Assembly (NCBI GenBank): GCA_023512835.1
Contig: CM042088.1
Coordinates: 59,765,579 to 59,829,578, forward strand
Reading direction: 5' to 3'
DNA: 64,000 bases
From: Taxillus chinensis
Lineage: Eukaryota > Streptophyta > Magnoliopsida > Santalales > Loranthaceae
Both the position numbers and the translations under genes were made by a program. The notes below the pieces were generated by a model. It was not told the origin of the DNA. It ran no database searches and worked only from the letters and a program-made list of their open reading frames with translations. Shown here piece after piece: positions 46,810 to 57,986 of this stretch. Within the stretch, counting starts at the first letter, position 1; every line of letters starts with the position of its first letter.

Positions 46810-48661
46810 TGTAATGACCCGTGTGTAAACCGTGTGTAAGAAGTTAACCACAAACACCTTGGATGTTGGTGCACAAGTTTGAGGTAAGAGATGAGCCCAA
46901 GAGGGGACTTTTGGGAGGTGCATGTGACAAGTGATAATGTACATTTATGCCCTAGGAAGATGCTATGCATATATAGGCGGTTTTAAGCTGTTTTGGCTGA
47001 TCTTGGAGCTCACTTTTGATAGGGTAGATGGCCTCAAACAATTGGCGTGCAAGAACAAAAGTTTCTTAGAATGAGGTCCTCTACCTACCACAGAAATTTC
47101 AGAGCATTTGGAGCTGCACGTAAATTCACTCATTTCACGTGCAAGCATATTTTTGCTTCTCAGACCTCTACAAGATGCTAGGAGGCTTGGGGTGAAGTTT
47201 GAGTGCATTTGGAGCTGCACGCCAATTGGGGAATTGGCGTTCAAATTGGCGTGCAGGCATGTTTTTGCATGGTTACCTTGGTTTTGTCGTTCTAATCATC
47301 TTTTCCCAAAGGACCATGTTGGAATTGTGAATATTTTGGTGTGTATGGATGTGGGAAGGTCATAGCTTGTTCCATCAAAACTACGTCGTTTTGATGCTGG
47401 GATTCACTTAATCAAAACTACGTCGTTTTGATGTTGTGTTGTCTATATAAGGAGGAGAAGCCCTCTGTTTTAGGTTTAGGGTTCTCTTCAACCGCTGCGA
47501 CCATCGTAGAGAGAGAGAGAGCTAGAGAGAGAGAAGGAAGGGGAGTTCTTGGTTCGTCGCCGGAGCATCTTGCGTGGGGAGGACGGCGTTTAGCACGGGA
47601 GCAAGGAAGATCTGCTTTAAGGTAGGGGTTCTGTCTCACCTGATCTGTTCTGGGGTTAGGCCCTGTGTAGAGGATTTATAGAGCTTCTACTTATTGTTAT
47701 ACTATCTATATGTAAATTCATATAGGTGTGACCTCCTATATGAATGTTGGCCTTCATGGCAAGTATGGGTTGAGATTAGGCCTGTGTGGCACTGCGCACT
47801 AAGTGTTTGATATTATGCCTGTGAGGCCATGCATGTTATGCGATTGATGTTATGCCAGCGTGGTTATGCCTGAATGGTGTTTGATGTAATGTCTGTGAGG
47901 ATATGCATGCTAGGTGTTTGATGTTATACCAGGGTGGACATGCATGTTAAGTGTTTGTTGTTATGCTTGAATAACTGAGATTTGTGTTAAATGTTTGTTA
48001 TTCTCTGTGGAGCCTAAGAAGCCTGAGAGGCTGAGGCAATGCTTGTGTACCTGTGGAGCCTGAGAGGCTGAGTTGATGTCAGTGAGACTAACTGTGGAGC
48101 CTGAGAGGCTGAATTAATGTCAGTGAGACTGACTGTGGAAGCTATGCCTGAGAGGCGGTTAAATCATTGGCCTGAAGAGGCGGTTAAATCACTTGTGGTT
48201 TGTGTGGTGGATAATTGTGACTACTGATGTGGTTTGTTATTGTTTGTTGGAATTATTGTAACACGACACTGCACTTGTACACATGGCATGTAGATGCTAG
48301 GAGCATGGGATGGGTTGGGGAGACATGATCCCTACTGAGCTGTGGATGCTCACCCCTCCTACTATGGTGTGTTTTCTTGCGGAAACCTACAGGCGTTAGG
48401 TGGGAACACCAAGGTGGAAGAGTTCTACTTTGTGGCTTTGTTTTATGTTATTTGCGTTATGTAATTTTATTGAGGTATTGTAACCCCAGCGGGGAGATAT
48501 TGTAATGAAGTTTGAAAGATAATAAAGGCATATGGTTTCAATTAAATAATTGTGTGATTTTGGTTTCTGAAGTGTATGTTGTGTTCCACCCCTTTATCCA
48601 AACCCGGGTAAAGGGAGGGTCACGTTCCGGTCTCCTCGGGTTGGAAAATCGGGGCGTGACA
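46810..48661 (+). repeat. 5' LTR of the complete gypsy element
   Basis: Contains paired ACGT near-palindromes (47374-47395, 47411-47432), a TATA-like CTATATAAGG (47442), a GA-rich tract (47508-47535), GCCTGAGAGG repeats (47990-48180), the GCTCACCCCT block (48349) and a hairpin (48590-48615) shortly before the end. An AATAAA at 48520 could serve in polyadenylation. Confidence 0.95.
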
Positions 48662-48664
48662 ATA

Positions 48665-48680
48665 TGATATCAGAGCCAGG
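48665..48680 (+). promoter_or_regulatory. Primer-binding site of the complete gypsy element
   Basis: TGATATCAGAGCCAGG starts three bases inside the LTR. It matches the tRNA-Met primer consensus TGGTATCAGAGC with one change (G to A at the third base). Confidence 0.88.
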
Positions 48681-49094
48681 TTTAGTTGGCCTAGGGTAGT
48701 GGGCGGATCTGGTTATCTTGAGTCCTTTGGAGGAGCCTGGAGGGACATGCCTGATCAACATGGTCCTCTTTGAGCCTCTAAGGTGTACTTGGGGTAGTCC
48801 AGACCTGAGGTAGGATTTGCATGCATTGGCATTAGGGCACTAGTTGCATTTGTTGCTATGTGTGAAGGATGTGAATAACATGATTATGTGTGAACTGTAC
48901 AACTCGAATAAGCTTGGAATGCCTTGGGCATGACTACAATGTAACTTGTCTTTGTGTGCGATGTTGATTGATGCAATGGTTCAAATGTGTGTGATGCCAT
49001 GTACTGCTTGACTTGATAATGGGGTAGAGGTAGTGAAACTTGATAGTAGTCGAACGCGTTCTGACGTTTGTGCTTCTTACTTCATGTAGTAAGA
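48681..49094 (+). other. Untranslated leader of the complete gypsy element
   Basis: About 410 bp between primer-binding site and the gag ATG at 49095. It is homologous to 1475-1891 on the opposite strand (both contain TTGCATGCAT and the GGACATGCCTGATCAACATG stretch). No coding sequence is recognised; the frame opens upstream at 49068 only through a non-ATG codon. Confidence 0.8.
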
Positions 49095-52000
49095 ATGCCA
49101 CCGAGGAGAGTGACTCGTGCGTCCGGGGTAGTGGCTGATGAGTCATCTGCCCATGAGGGTCCGGGTGCGGGACAGTCTGTTGGAGGGCATGCGTTGTTGC
49201 TGGCGCAGCTGCGAGAAGGCATCCGGCTGGAAGTCCTAGAGCTGAGGGAGGGTATCCGGCAAGAGGTACGGGAGGAGGTGCGCCGCGAGATGGCAGCCCA
49301 GCAGGTGGTGCCACCACCACCACCACCACCAGTGGGGGAGCTACCCCGGGAGCGTGAGGGTTCACTGAGTGGTATACCGATTCGTGCAGAGGATGACGTA
49401 GTGATACGGTTTCGAAAGGAACAACCTCCGCGATTCAAAGGAGAGGAGGACCCAGTGTTAGCTGAGCACTGGCTGAGGCAGATCGAACATGTGTTTTCCT
49501 TTCTCCTACCCCGGGAGGAGGATAAGGTGAGGCTGGCCATTCGGCAGCTAGAGGGGAATGCCTCGGAGTGGTGGCGAGTGTCGCGGGGAGCCGTGCGGTG
49601 CAGTTTATGCTGTGGGGAGGAGTTCTTGCAACTCTTCCACGATGAGTTTTTCCCTGAGTCCTTGAGATGGCAGAAGAGAGAAGAATTTGGCAGCCTGAAG
49701 CAAGGATCAAAGACGGTGCCCGAGTATGAGCGGGAGTTCCGGAGCCTGAGTAGATTTGCCCCCGAGACTGTGGCAAAGGAGGACCTGAAAGCCCACAAGT
49801 TCACCTTGGGTCTCAGGCCAACTCTTAGGCAGAGGGTGGCGATTCTGCGTTTGAGGACCTATGTTGAGGTTGTTGAGACAGCGCGCATAGCTGAGAGGGA
49901 ACTGGATGATGGGAGGCAGGCTCACCAGGGTCGCCAGTTGCAAGGTGGGTCTGAACGCGATTCTGGGTCCAAGAGGCCCAAGACTGAGGAGAGAGATAAT
50001 AGTTCTTTCCGCAGCCGGGGTCTATCATCTGTGAACCCAGGGAGGTTCACCCTTGGCGGTAGTGGGCAGGGAGGTTCAACAGGAGGTCTCCCCAGTGGTT
50101 GTCTTTGTTGTGGGAGGCAAGGTCACTTCAAGAGGGAATGTCCCAAGGACTGGCGGTGTAACAACTGTGGGCGAGAGGGCCACTTGAGCCGAGTGTGCAG
50201 GAGTGGCAACTGGGGAGCAGGAGGTGTGGCATCCAGCATGAGGAGCGATGCTAGTTTCCACGCTCCAGCGGAGAGGCTAGCCCGTCAGTGGCAGGCTAGC
50301 CATGCGGGATCTAGCCAGACCCAACCTCAGGGGAGGCAAGAGCGTCAGCAGACTGAAGCTGGAGGCAGCCATGGCGGGAAGCGCCCAGTGAGTGAGCCGA
50401 CCAATGGCACAGGCCAAGGGAGGGTGTTTGCGCTGGAGGCGACGTACCAGGAGGAGGCTGAGCTACCACCCCCACTGGCTGAGGGTGGAGTAGGACCATC
50501 GGTGGTTAGAGGTACCCTTTTGATCTCCCGTACATTAGCTTCTGTACTTTTCGATACGGGTGCATCGTGTTCTTTTGTTGCTGAGCTTGTGATAGATAGC
50601 TTGGGGTTAGCTTGTGTGGAGGCAGCGAAGCCCCTAGTTGTTGAGTCTCCAGTGGGGGGTATGATTGAGGTACGGCGTGTGTGTCGTGACTGTGTGTTGA
50701 CCATAGGAGAGGTGGAGCTGAGTTTTGACTTGCATGTAATGCCTTTGAGGACGTTTGACCTGATCTTGGGTATGGATTGGCTTATGGCTTTCCAGGCCAA
50801 GATAGACTGTTATTGGCGGCGGGTATCCTTTGTGTCACCTGCGGGAGTTTCTTGCACCTTGCAGGGGGAGTGGGATCGTGAGGCTAGTCGGGCTGGGCCA
50901 GTGTTAGACCAGTGGGGTGCCATTACCCACAGGTTGGTAGCCCTGACCTTTGCTGAGGAGGGGAAGGTGGAAAAGAGGGTGTGGCCCACTGTTGTGGACC
51001 AATTTCAGGATGTTTTTCCTGAAGAGTTGAGGAGGTTGCCACCTAATAGGAGTGTGGAGTTCACCATTGAGTTGGTGCCGGGGACGGGTCCAATTTCCCA
51101 AGTAGCGTATCGTATGGGGCCAGCTGAGTTGAGGGAGCTTCAGAGGCAAATCGAGGAGTTGGTGGGCCAGGGGTATATCAGACCGAGTACCTCACCTTGG
51201 GGTGCTCCGGTGCTCTTTGCAAAGAAGGCAGACGGCACGCTTCGCCTCTGCATAGATTATAGGAAGCTGAATTCAGTGATTGTGAAAAACAAGTACCCGT
51301 TGCCTCGGATAGATGACCTGTTTGACCAATTGAGTGGGGCCCAGTGGTTTTCCAAAATAGACTTACGGTCGGGGTATCACCAGCTCAGGGTTAGGGAGGA
51401 GGACATCCCTAAGACGGCCTTTTGGTGCAGGTATGGGCACTATGAGTGGGTAGTGATGCCTTTCGGGCTCACTAATGCGCCGGCGGTGTTCATGCATTTG
51501 ATGAACCAAGTCTTTGCCCCATACTTAGACTCGTTCGTGGTGGTGTTTATAGACGATATCTTGGTATATTCCAAGACCGAGAGGGAGCATGTGGAGCATT
51601 TGGCAACAGTGTTGCAAACCTTGAGGGACCAGCAGCTGTTTGCTAAGTTTAGCAAGTGTGAGTTTTGGGCCGCAGGAGGTTCACTTTCTTGGCCATGTGG
51701 TGTCAGTGAGGGAGTTAGGGTGGACCCAGCCAAGATTGAGGCCGTGGCATCGTGGGCGAGGCCAACCAACGTTTTTGAGATCCGTAGTTTTCTTGGCTTG
51801 GCGGGGTACTATCGTCGTTTTGTAGAGGGGTTCTCCCGTTTGGTGGCTCCTATGACGGCGTTGACTAGGAAAGGAGTGAAATTTGAGTGGACGGACAAGT
51901 GCCAGCAGGCGTTTGAGACTCTCAAAACCCGTTTGACCACTGCACCGGTGTTGAGGTTACCTCGGGAGGATATCCCATATGAGGTGTACTGTGATGCGTC

Positions 52001-53881
52001 CAGGGTTGGTTTGGGGTGTGTGCTTATGCAAGAGCACAGTGTGGTGGCTTATGGGTCAAGGCAGCTGAAGCCTCATGAGCAGACTTATCCTACTCATGAC
52101 CTTGAGTTGGCGGCTGTCATCTTCGCCTTGAAGAGTTGGCAGCATTACCTCTTGGGGGAGAAGTTTGTGGTGTTCTCAGATCACAAGAGCCTTCAGTACA
52201 TCTTTACCTAGAAGGACTTGAATTTGAGACAGAGGAGATGGGTGGAGTATTTGCAGACCTTTGACTTTACTCTTGCCTATACCCCAGGCAAGGGTAATGT
52301 TGTGGCTGATGCGTTGAGCAGAAAAGGGAAAGCTGAGGTGGTCGTGCGAGAGTGGAAGCTGATGGAGTAGTTGGCGATGTTGCAGCTGCAGCCTATTGTT
52401 CGTGATAGTGGGACAGTCCTGAGTCCTTTGGTAGTTGTGCTTGGGTTGTACCAGCGCGTCCGGGAGGAACAGTTGGGTGACATTGAGTGTGAGGTTCTCC
52501 GTGCCCGTATTGAGGCTGGTGAGCTATCTGAGGACTGGACAGAGGGTCCTGAGCATGAGTTGTCTTTTCAGGGGCGGCTAGTAGTGGCTTCTTCTCTCAG
52601 GGATGAGGTGATGCAGGAGTTTCACCAGTCTCGAGTTGCTGTGCATCCAGGGGGTACGAAGATGTACCATGCGCTTCGAGGACATTTTTGGTGGCCTAGG
52701 ATGAAACACGATGTGGTTGCTTTTGTTTCGCGGTGCCTCACGTGTCAGCAGGTGAAGGCTGAGCATCAGCGGCCGGCGGGCATGTTACAGCCCTTGCCCA
52801 TAGCGGAGTAGAAGTGGGACCACATCGCGATGGACTTTGTGACTGGTCTTCCACCCACCACTGGGAGGAAGGATATGATTTGGGTGATTGTGGATCGACT
52901 CACAAAGTCGGCCCATTTCCTGGCTGTTCGCGAGCGGGACTCTATTGGGACCTTGAGTCAGCTATACATGAACGAGATTGTGCGACTGCATGGAGTACCA
53001 TCACCGGTTGTCTCTGACCGGGATTCGAGGTTCACTTCCCGTTTTGGGCAGGTTTGCAGGAGGCTATGGGGACCAAGCTTCACTTGAGTATAGCCTTTCA
53101 CCCTGAGACTGACGGTCAGACAGAGAGGACGAATCAGACTTTGGAGAACATGTTACAGGCCTGTGTGTTAGATTTTGGGGGTTGGTGGGCAACTCACCTT
53201 CCTTTGGTGGAGTTTGCCTACAATAACAATTTTCAGGCATCCATTGGGATGGCTCCTTTTGAGGCATTGTATGGACGGCCGTGTCGATCACCTTTGTGTT
53301 AGACCGAGGTGGGGGAGACAGCTCTCTTGGGACCACAGTTGGTTCAAGAGGCTACCGAGAAGGTTAAGTTGATTCGTCAGCGGTTGTTATCCGCCCAGAG
53401 TCGGCAGAAATCTTATGCGGATCAGCGGCGGCGACCTTTGGAGTTTTCTGTTGGTGATCATGTGTTCCTTCGTGTCTCTCCACGTCGTGGACATCGACGG
53501 TTTGGGCGAGGTTCCAAGCTATCTCCCAGGTTTATTGGTCCTTTTGATATTCTGGATCGTGTGGGGCCCGTGGCCTACCGGTTAGCATTACCACCGTGGC
53601 TGAGTCGAGTGCACAACGTGTTTCACGTGTCCCAGTTGCGGAAGTATCACCCTGACCCCACCCATGTGATCGATTGGGGGACCTTAGACATTGAGGATGA
53701 CATGTCCGTTGTTGAGGCCCCTACCCGTATCCTAGATCGGCGCGAGAAGTTTTTGCGTGGTCGTGCTATTCCTTTGGTTCGTGTGCTGTGGCAGCACCGT
53801 GGCATTGAGGAGGAGACATGGGAACGTGAGTCCGTGATGCGCGAGCAGCACCCAGAATTGTTCGAGGACGAACAATCTTAA
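49095..53881 (+). pseudogene. Gypsy gag-pol polyprotein with stops and frameshifts
   Basis: Starts [11 protein letters not shown]. In order: gag capsid, two CCHC knuckles (about 50100-50200), protease with DTGA (50560), reverse transcriptase with [10 protein letters not shown] (51550), RNase H with YCDAS (51985), integrase H-H-C-C zinc finger (52620-52760) and D-D-E core (MDFVTG at 52830, SDRDSRF at 53012, E near 53125), then a C-terminal extension ending EDEQS. The first open frame ends at a TAG at 52209. Further TAGs stand at 52368, 52809 and 53300, and a frameshift lies near 53050. At about 51665-51712 two offsetting indels garble a short stretch where another frame reads [10 protein letters not shown]. 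The element therefore cannot make full reverse transcriptase-integrase by itself. Confidence 0.95.
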
Positions 53882-54185
53882 GCGTGGGAGGTGGATGTTG
53901 GCCAAGGGATAGTGATGTGTTTTCTTGTATTAGTTGTGTACGCTTTGGTGTATTTGTATTGTCTTTTAGATATGTGTTCATATTTGTGATGTGTTTTGAG
54001 ATGTGTATTTGTGACATGCGGATATATGTTATATGCATTATTGTGGTTATGGATTATGGTGGTACCTTGTTATGTGCTGTGCGCAGTGTATGACCCATTT
54101 GGGTGTTGTGGCTTGCCGGGTGGCAAATGGGTAGCTTGTGTTTGTTTTCCTCGTATGTTATTTCTTTTCGAGGATGAAAAGTCTT
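53882..54185 (+). other. 3' untranslated region of the complete gypsy element
   Basis: About 300 bp between the end of pol and the polypurine tract. It is rich in T and G, without a convincing coding frame. Confidence 0.75.
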
Positions 54186-54198
54186 AAGGGGGAGAGGA
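54186..54198 (+). promoter_or_regulatory. Polypurine tract of the complete gypsy element
   Basis: AAGGGGGAGAGGA directly precedes the 3' LTR; this is the usual RNA primer site for plus-strand DNA synthesis and fixes the LTR start at 54199. Confidence 0.9.
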
Positions 54199-56049
54199 TG
54201 TAATGACTCGTGTGTAAACCGTGTGTAAGAACTTAACCATAAACACCTTGGATGTTGGTGCACAAGTTTGAGGTAAGAGATGAGCCCAAGAGGGGACTTT
54301 TGGAAAGTGCATGTGACAAGTGATAACGTACATTTATGCCCTAGGAAGATGCTATGCATATACACGCGGTTTTAAGATGTTTTGGCTGATCTTGGAGCTC
54401 ACTTTTGATAGGGTAGATGGCCTCAAACAATTGGCGTGCAAGAACAAAAGTTTCTTAGAATGAGGTCCCTTACCTACCACAGAAATTTCAGAGCATTTGG
54501 AGCTGCACGTGAATTCACCCATTTCACGTGCAAGCATATTTTTGCTTCTCAGACCTCTACAAGATGCTAGGAGGCTTGGGGTGAAGTTTGAGTGCATTTG
54601 GAGCTGCACGCCAATTGGGGAATTGGCGTTCAAATTGGCGTGCAGGCATGTTTTTACATGGTTACCTTGGTTTTGTCGTTCTAATCATCTTTTCCCAAAG
54701 GACCATGTTGGAATTGTGAATATTTTGGTGTGTATGGATGTGGGAAGGTCATAGCTTGTTCCATCAAAACTACGTCGTTTTGATCTTGGGATTCACTTAA
54801 TCAAAACTATGTCGTTTTGATGTTGTGTTGTCTATATAAGGAGGAGAAGCCCTCGGTTTTAGGTTTAGGGTTCTCTTCAATTCTTTGCGGCCGTCGTAAA
54901 GAGAGAGAGAGCTAGAGAGAGAAGGAAGGGGAGTTCTTGGTTCTTGCCTGGAGCATCTTGCGTGGGGAGGACGGCGTTTAGCACGGGAGCAAGGAAGATC
55001 TGCTTTAAGGTAGGGGTTCTGTCTCACCTGATCTGTTTCGGGGTTAGGCCCTGTGTAGAGGATTTATAGAGCTTCTACTTATTGTTATACTATCTATATG
55101 TAAATTCATATAGGTGTGACCTCCTATATGAATGTTGGCCTTGATGGCAAGTATGGGTTGAGATTAGGCCTGTGTGGCACTGCGCACTAAGTGTTTGATA
55201 TTATGCCTGTGAGGCCATGCATGTTATGCGATTGATGTTATGCCAGCGTGGTTATGCCTGAATGGTGTTTGATGTAATGTCTGTGAGGATATGCATGCTA
55301 GGTGTTTGATGTTATACCAGGGTGGACATGCATGTTAAGTGTTTGTTGTTATGCCTGAATAACTGAGATTTGTGTTAAATGTTTGTTTTTGTCTGTGGAG
55401 CCTAAGAAGCCTGAGAGGCTGAGACAATGCTTGTGTACCTGTGGAGCCTGAGAGGCTGAGTTGATGTCAGTGAGACTGACTGTGGAGCCTGAGAGGCTGA
55501 ATTAATGTCAGTGAGACTGACTGTGGAAGCTATGCCTGAGAGGCGGTTAAATCATTGGCCTGAAGAGGCGGTTAAATCACTTGTGGTTTGTGTGGTGGAT
55601 AATTGTGACTACTGATGTGGTTTGTTATTGTTTGTTGGAATTATTGTAACACGACACTGCACTTGTACACATGGCATGTAGATGCTAGGAGCATGGGATG
55701 GGTTGGGGAGACATGATCCCTACTGAGCTGTGGATGCTCATCCCTCCTACTATGGTGTGTTTTCTTGCAGGAACCTACAGGCGTTAGGTGGGAACACCAA
55801 GGTGGAAGAGTTCTACTTTGTGGCTTTGTTTTATGTTATTTGCGTTATGTAATTTTATTGAGGCATTGTAACCCCAGCGGGGAGATATTGTAATGAAGTT
55901 TGAAAGATAATAAAGGCATATGGTTTCAATTAAATAATTGTGTGATTTTGGTTTCTGAAGTGTATGTTGTGCTCCACCCCTTTATCCAAACCCAGGTAAA
56001 GGGAGGGTCACGTTCCGGTCTCCTCGGGTTGGAAAACCGGGGCGTGACA
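54199..56049 (+). repeat. 3' LTR of the complete gypsy element
   Basis: Nearly identical to the 5' LTR. Differences include several C/T and G/A transitions (TGTAATGACCC to TGTAATGACTC; an ACGT palindrome core changed to ATGT near 54809) and a shorter GA tract. Followed by GGTCA at 56050-56054. Confidence 0.95.
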
Positions 56050-56175
56050 GGTCACGTTGGTTTGTTACCTTTATAGATGATTGTACTCGGATGACATGAT
56101 TATGTTTGATGAAATCCAAATCAGAAGTTAACTTTATGTTTTAGAAATTTTATAATATGATTTGTGCATAGTACA
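56050..56175 (+). pseudogene. Copia integrase core fragment, degenerate
   Basis: Resumes the copia gene with RWFVTFIDDCTRMT, the start of the integrase catalytic core with its first Asp (56068-56105). It ends at MICA, where the solo LTR at 56176 interrupts it; the frame has a stop at 56142. Confidence 0.85.
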
Positions 56176-56404
56176 CATAATGACCCATGTTTAGGGATTT
56201 AAGGAGTTAGTCATTTGTGTGTATGGGCCAGTGCAAGGATTCTTGACCATTTGGTTAGTGGGAGTCCGAGGGCACAACGCCTCAACGGGGGTCTTGCTAC
56301 CCTGTCAGTGAACAGAGATTAAGGAGGCAGTACCCCTTGCGGGGATTCTGGGGTGTTCCCTGGAAGCGAAATTATTTTAGAGAAAACTAAACTGGATTGT
56401 GGTT

Positions 56405-56745
56405 TGAAGCCTTAGTCGATGCAACCTTATTCGACGTAAGATATTGTGGTCGACGTGGTTGACGTGGGCTGGTAGTGGTTAATGTCAACTAATGGAGATT
56501 CCAGAGAGTAAAAAGTGTTTGGTCATGCGAGGATGATTTTCGATGTGAGGTCGACATGGTTGATGTGGCATGAAAGTGGTCGATATCGATCAATAGGAGT
56601 TTCCAGAGAGTTTTCTCGAAGGGTAGTCGACCTAGCTTAGTGTGGTCGATGTAGTTGATCCAGTTGCACATCGACCATATTTGAAAGGAAGTTGGTTGAC
56701 GTGGGTGGTTAGTCGATGCAAGAAATGGTGGTCGATATAGGGGTG
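56405..56745 (+). repeat. GTCGAC/GTCGATG-rich degenerate repeat
   Basis: TCGA or its variants TTGA/TCGAT recur about every 15-25 bp (TGGTCGACGTGGTTGACGTGG and similar), without a fixed unit length. It is the counterpart of 14850-15180 on the other strand. Confidence 0.8.
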
Positions 56746-56841
56746 TTTTTGATGACGTTAACCTTGCAGTAACGTATTTTTGCTAGTCATTGTTCTGGTT
56801 TGCGTTTTAGGGTTATTTTTCTATTTTGTTTCGAAGCCGTT

Positions 56842-56844
<3 letters not shown>

Positions 56845-56912
<68 letters not shown>
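56845..56912 (+). repeat. (GA)n microsatellite, about 34 units
   Basis: An uninterrupted GA run near the middle of the solo LTR at 56176, the longest of the GA/TC tracts in the window. Each of the LTRs listed here has one in a similar place. Confidence 0.97.
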
Positions 56913-56915
<3 letters not shown>

Positions 56916-57986
56916 AGTTGGTTCGATCATTGCTATTGCATTCCTAAGGGTGGGAGATGCCTATTGAAGAGGACCAAGGAGCAAGGAAGATCCTTTAATT
57001 TGAAATCCTAAGTTTAGCTGAATTCGAGGTAGGGATTCTGCTCCCTTTCTCTTGAATATATGTGTGCGGTTGAACCTATTCTAGGGTTAGGTTACGAGAT
57101 GATATAAATACATATATGTAAATTCATATATGTGTGATCTCCTATATAAAGATTAGTCCTCAATGGCGTTCTGCGTGTTTTTTCTTCATGGTAGTTGAGG
57201 GTTGGAGGCCATTAGGGTGTTTGTTGTAGTTAGGGGGTTGTTGTCCGTCTTGTGTCAGCATTCTTTGTGTTAGTTTTGTGGTAGAATTATGTGGGGAAGC
57301 ATAAACGGACTTGTTGGGACTTAACATAGCTTATAATCGAGGCTTGTGTAATATATATGTGTTAACTGTATTGGTTGAGGCATGTTATCTTGAATTGTAT
57401 ATTGTGTGGCAATACATTCTCGTGGAGTGTTCTTGTTATATGGGTGGATATGTTAAATTGTGATATTGTGCTTTAAATTGTACTATATGATATCATGATG
57501 TGGAGCTTGTGTGGATGAGGGCGGAAGTCTGTGTGACAGTGGAGGCCTGTGTGGCTATAACTGAGGTGCCTATATGGCTGAGGCAGAGGTTAAGGAGGCC
57601 GTGTGGCTTGCTAAGAGCATTAGATGGGTTAGGGAGAGATGATCGCTAATGAGCTGTGGTTGCTCACCCCTCCTGTTATGTGGTTTTTTTGGGTGCCTAT
57701 AAACGTTGGGTGGAAAATCAAGGTGAAGACTCTGAGTTACTGTTTTCTTGTTTGCTTTCATTTTATATTGAGTTGTTTTAAAGAACTGATATAACCCCAT
57801 GTGGGGAATGATGTAAAAGAGATTTGACTTATTAATAAAAATATGGTTGACTTGTGAATATTTGATATGTTTGATTGTGGTGTTTTGTGTGATTAGTTGT
57901 TTAGTTTGACCCCTTGCCCCACTAGGTTGGTAAGAGGAATTACTAACTAGTTTTCTCGGGTTGAAAATTCGGGGCGTGATAGTACA

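Larger units (their letters stand above)
46810..56049 (+). mobile_element. Complete Ty3/gypsy retrotransposon (9240 bp), TSD GGTCA
   Basis: LTRs at 46810-48661 and 54199-56049 (1852 and 1851 bp) begin TGTAATGAC and end GGGGCGTGACA. Perfect duplications GGTCA lie at 46805-46809 and 56050-56054. A primer-binding site and a polypurine tract lie at the expected places. The gene order gag-protease-RT-RNase H-integrase is typical of gypsy, and the long LTRs and C-terminal extension of integrase suggest the Tekay/Del chromovirus group. The LTRs differ at a few percent of sites by eye, so it inserted fairly recently; the polyprotein has since gained several stops. Confidence 0.96.
56176..57981 (+). 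mobile_element. Solo gypsy LTR (1806 bp), TSD GTACA
   Basis: Begins CATAATGACCC (decayed from TGTAATGACCC) and ends GGGGCGTGATA (decayed from TGACA). Perfect duplications GTACA lie at 56171-56175 and 57982-57986, inside the copia integrase core. It is homologous to the split minus-strand solo LTR at 8049. It carries the GTCGAC-rich stretch (56405-56745), a long (GA)n tract (56845-56912) and the GCTCACCCCT block (57663). Confidence 0.9.

Noticed and set aside
10633..48680. tRNA-like sequences next to LTRs
   Set aside because: Only the 12-16 base primer-binding complement of tRNA-Met is present, not a foldable tRNA gene.
49082..50800. Several frames of 60-240 residues antisense to the gypsy gag and protease
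   Set aside because: Shadows of the real polyprotein; no motifs of their own.
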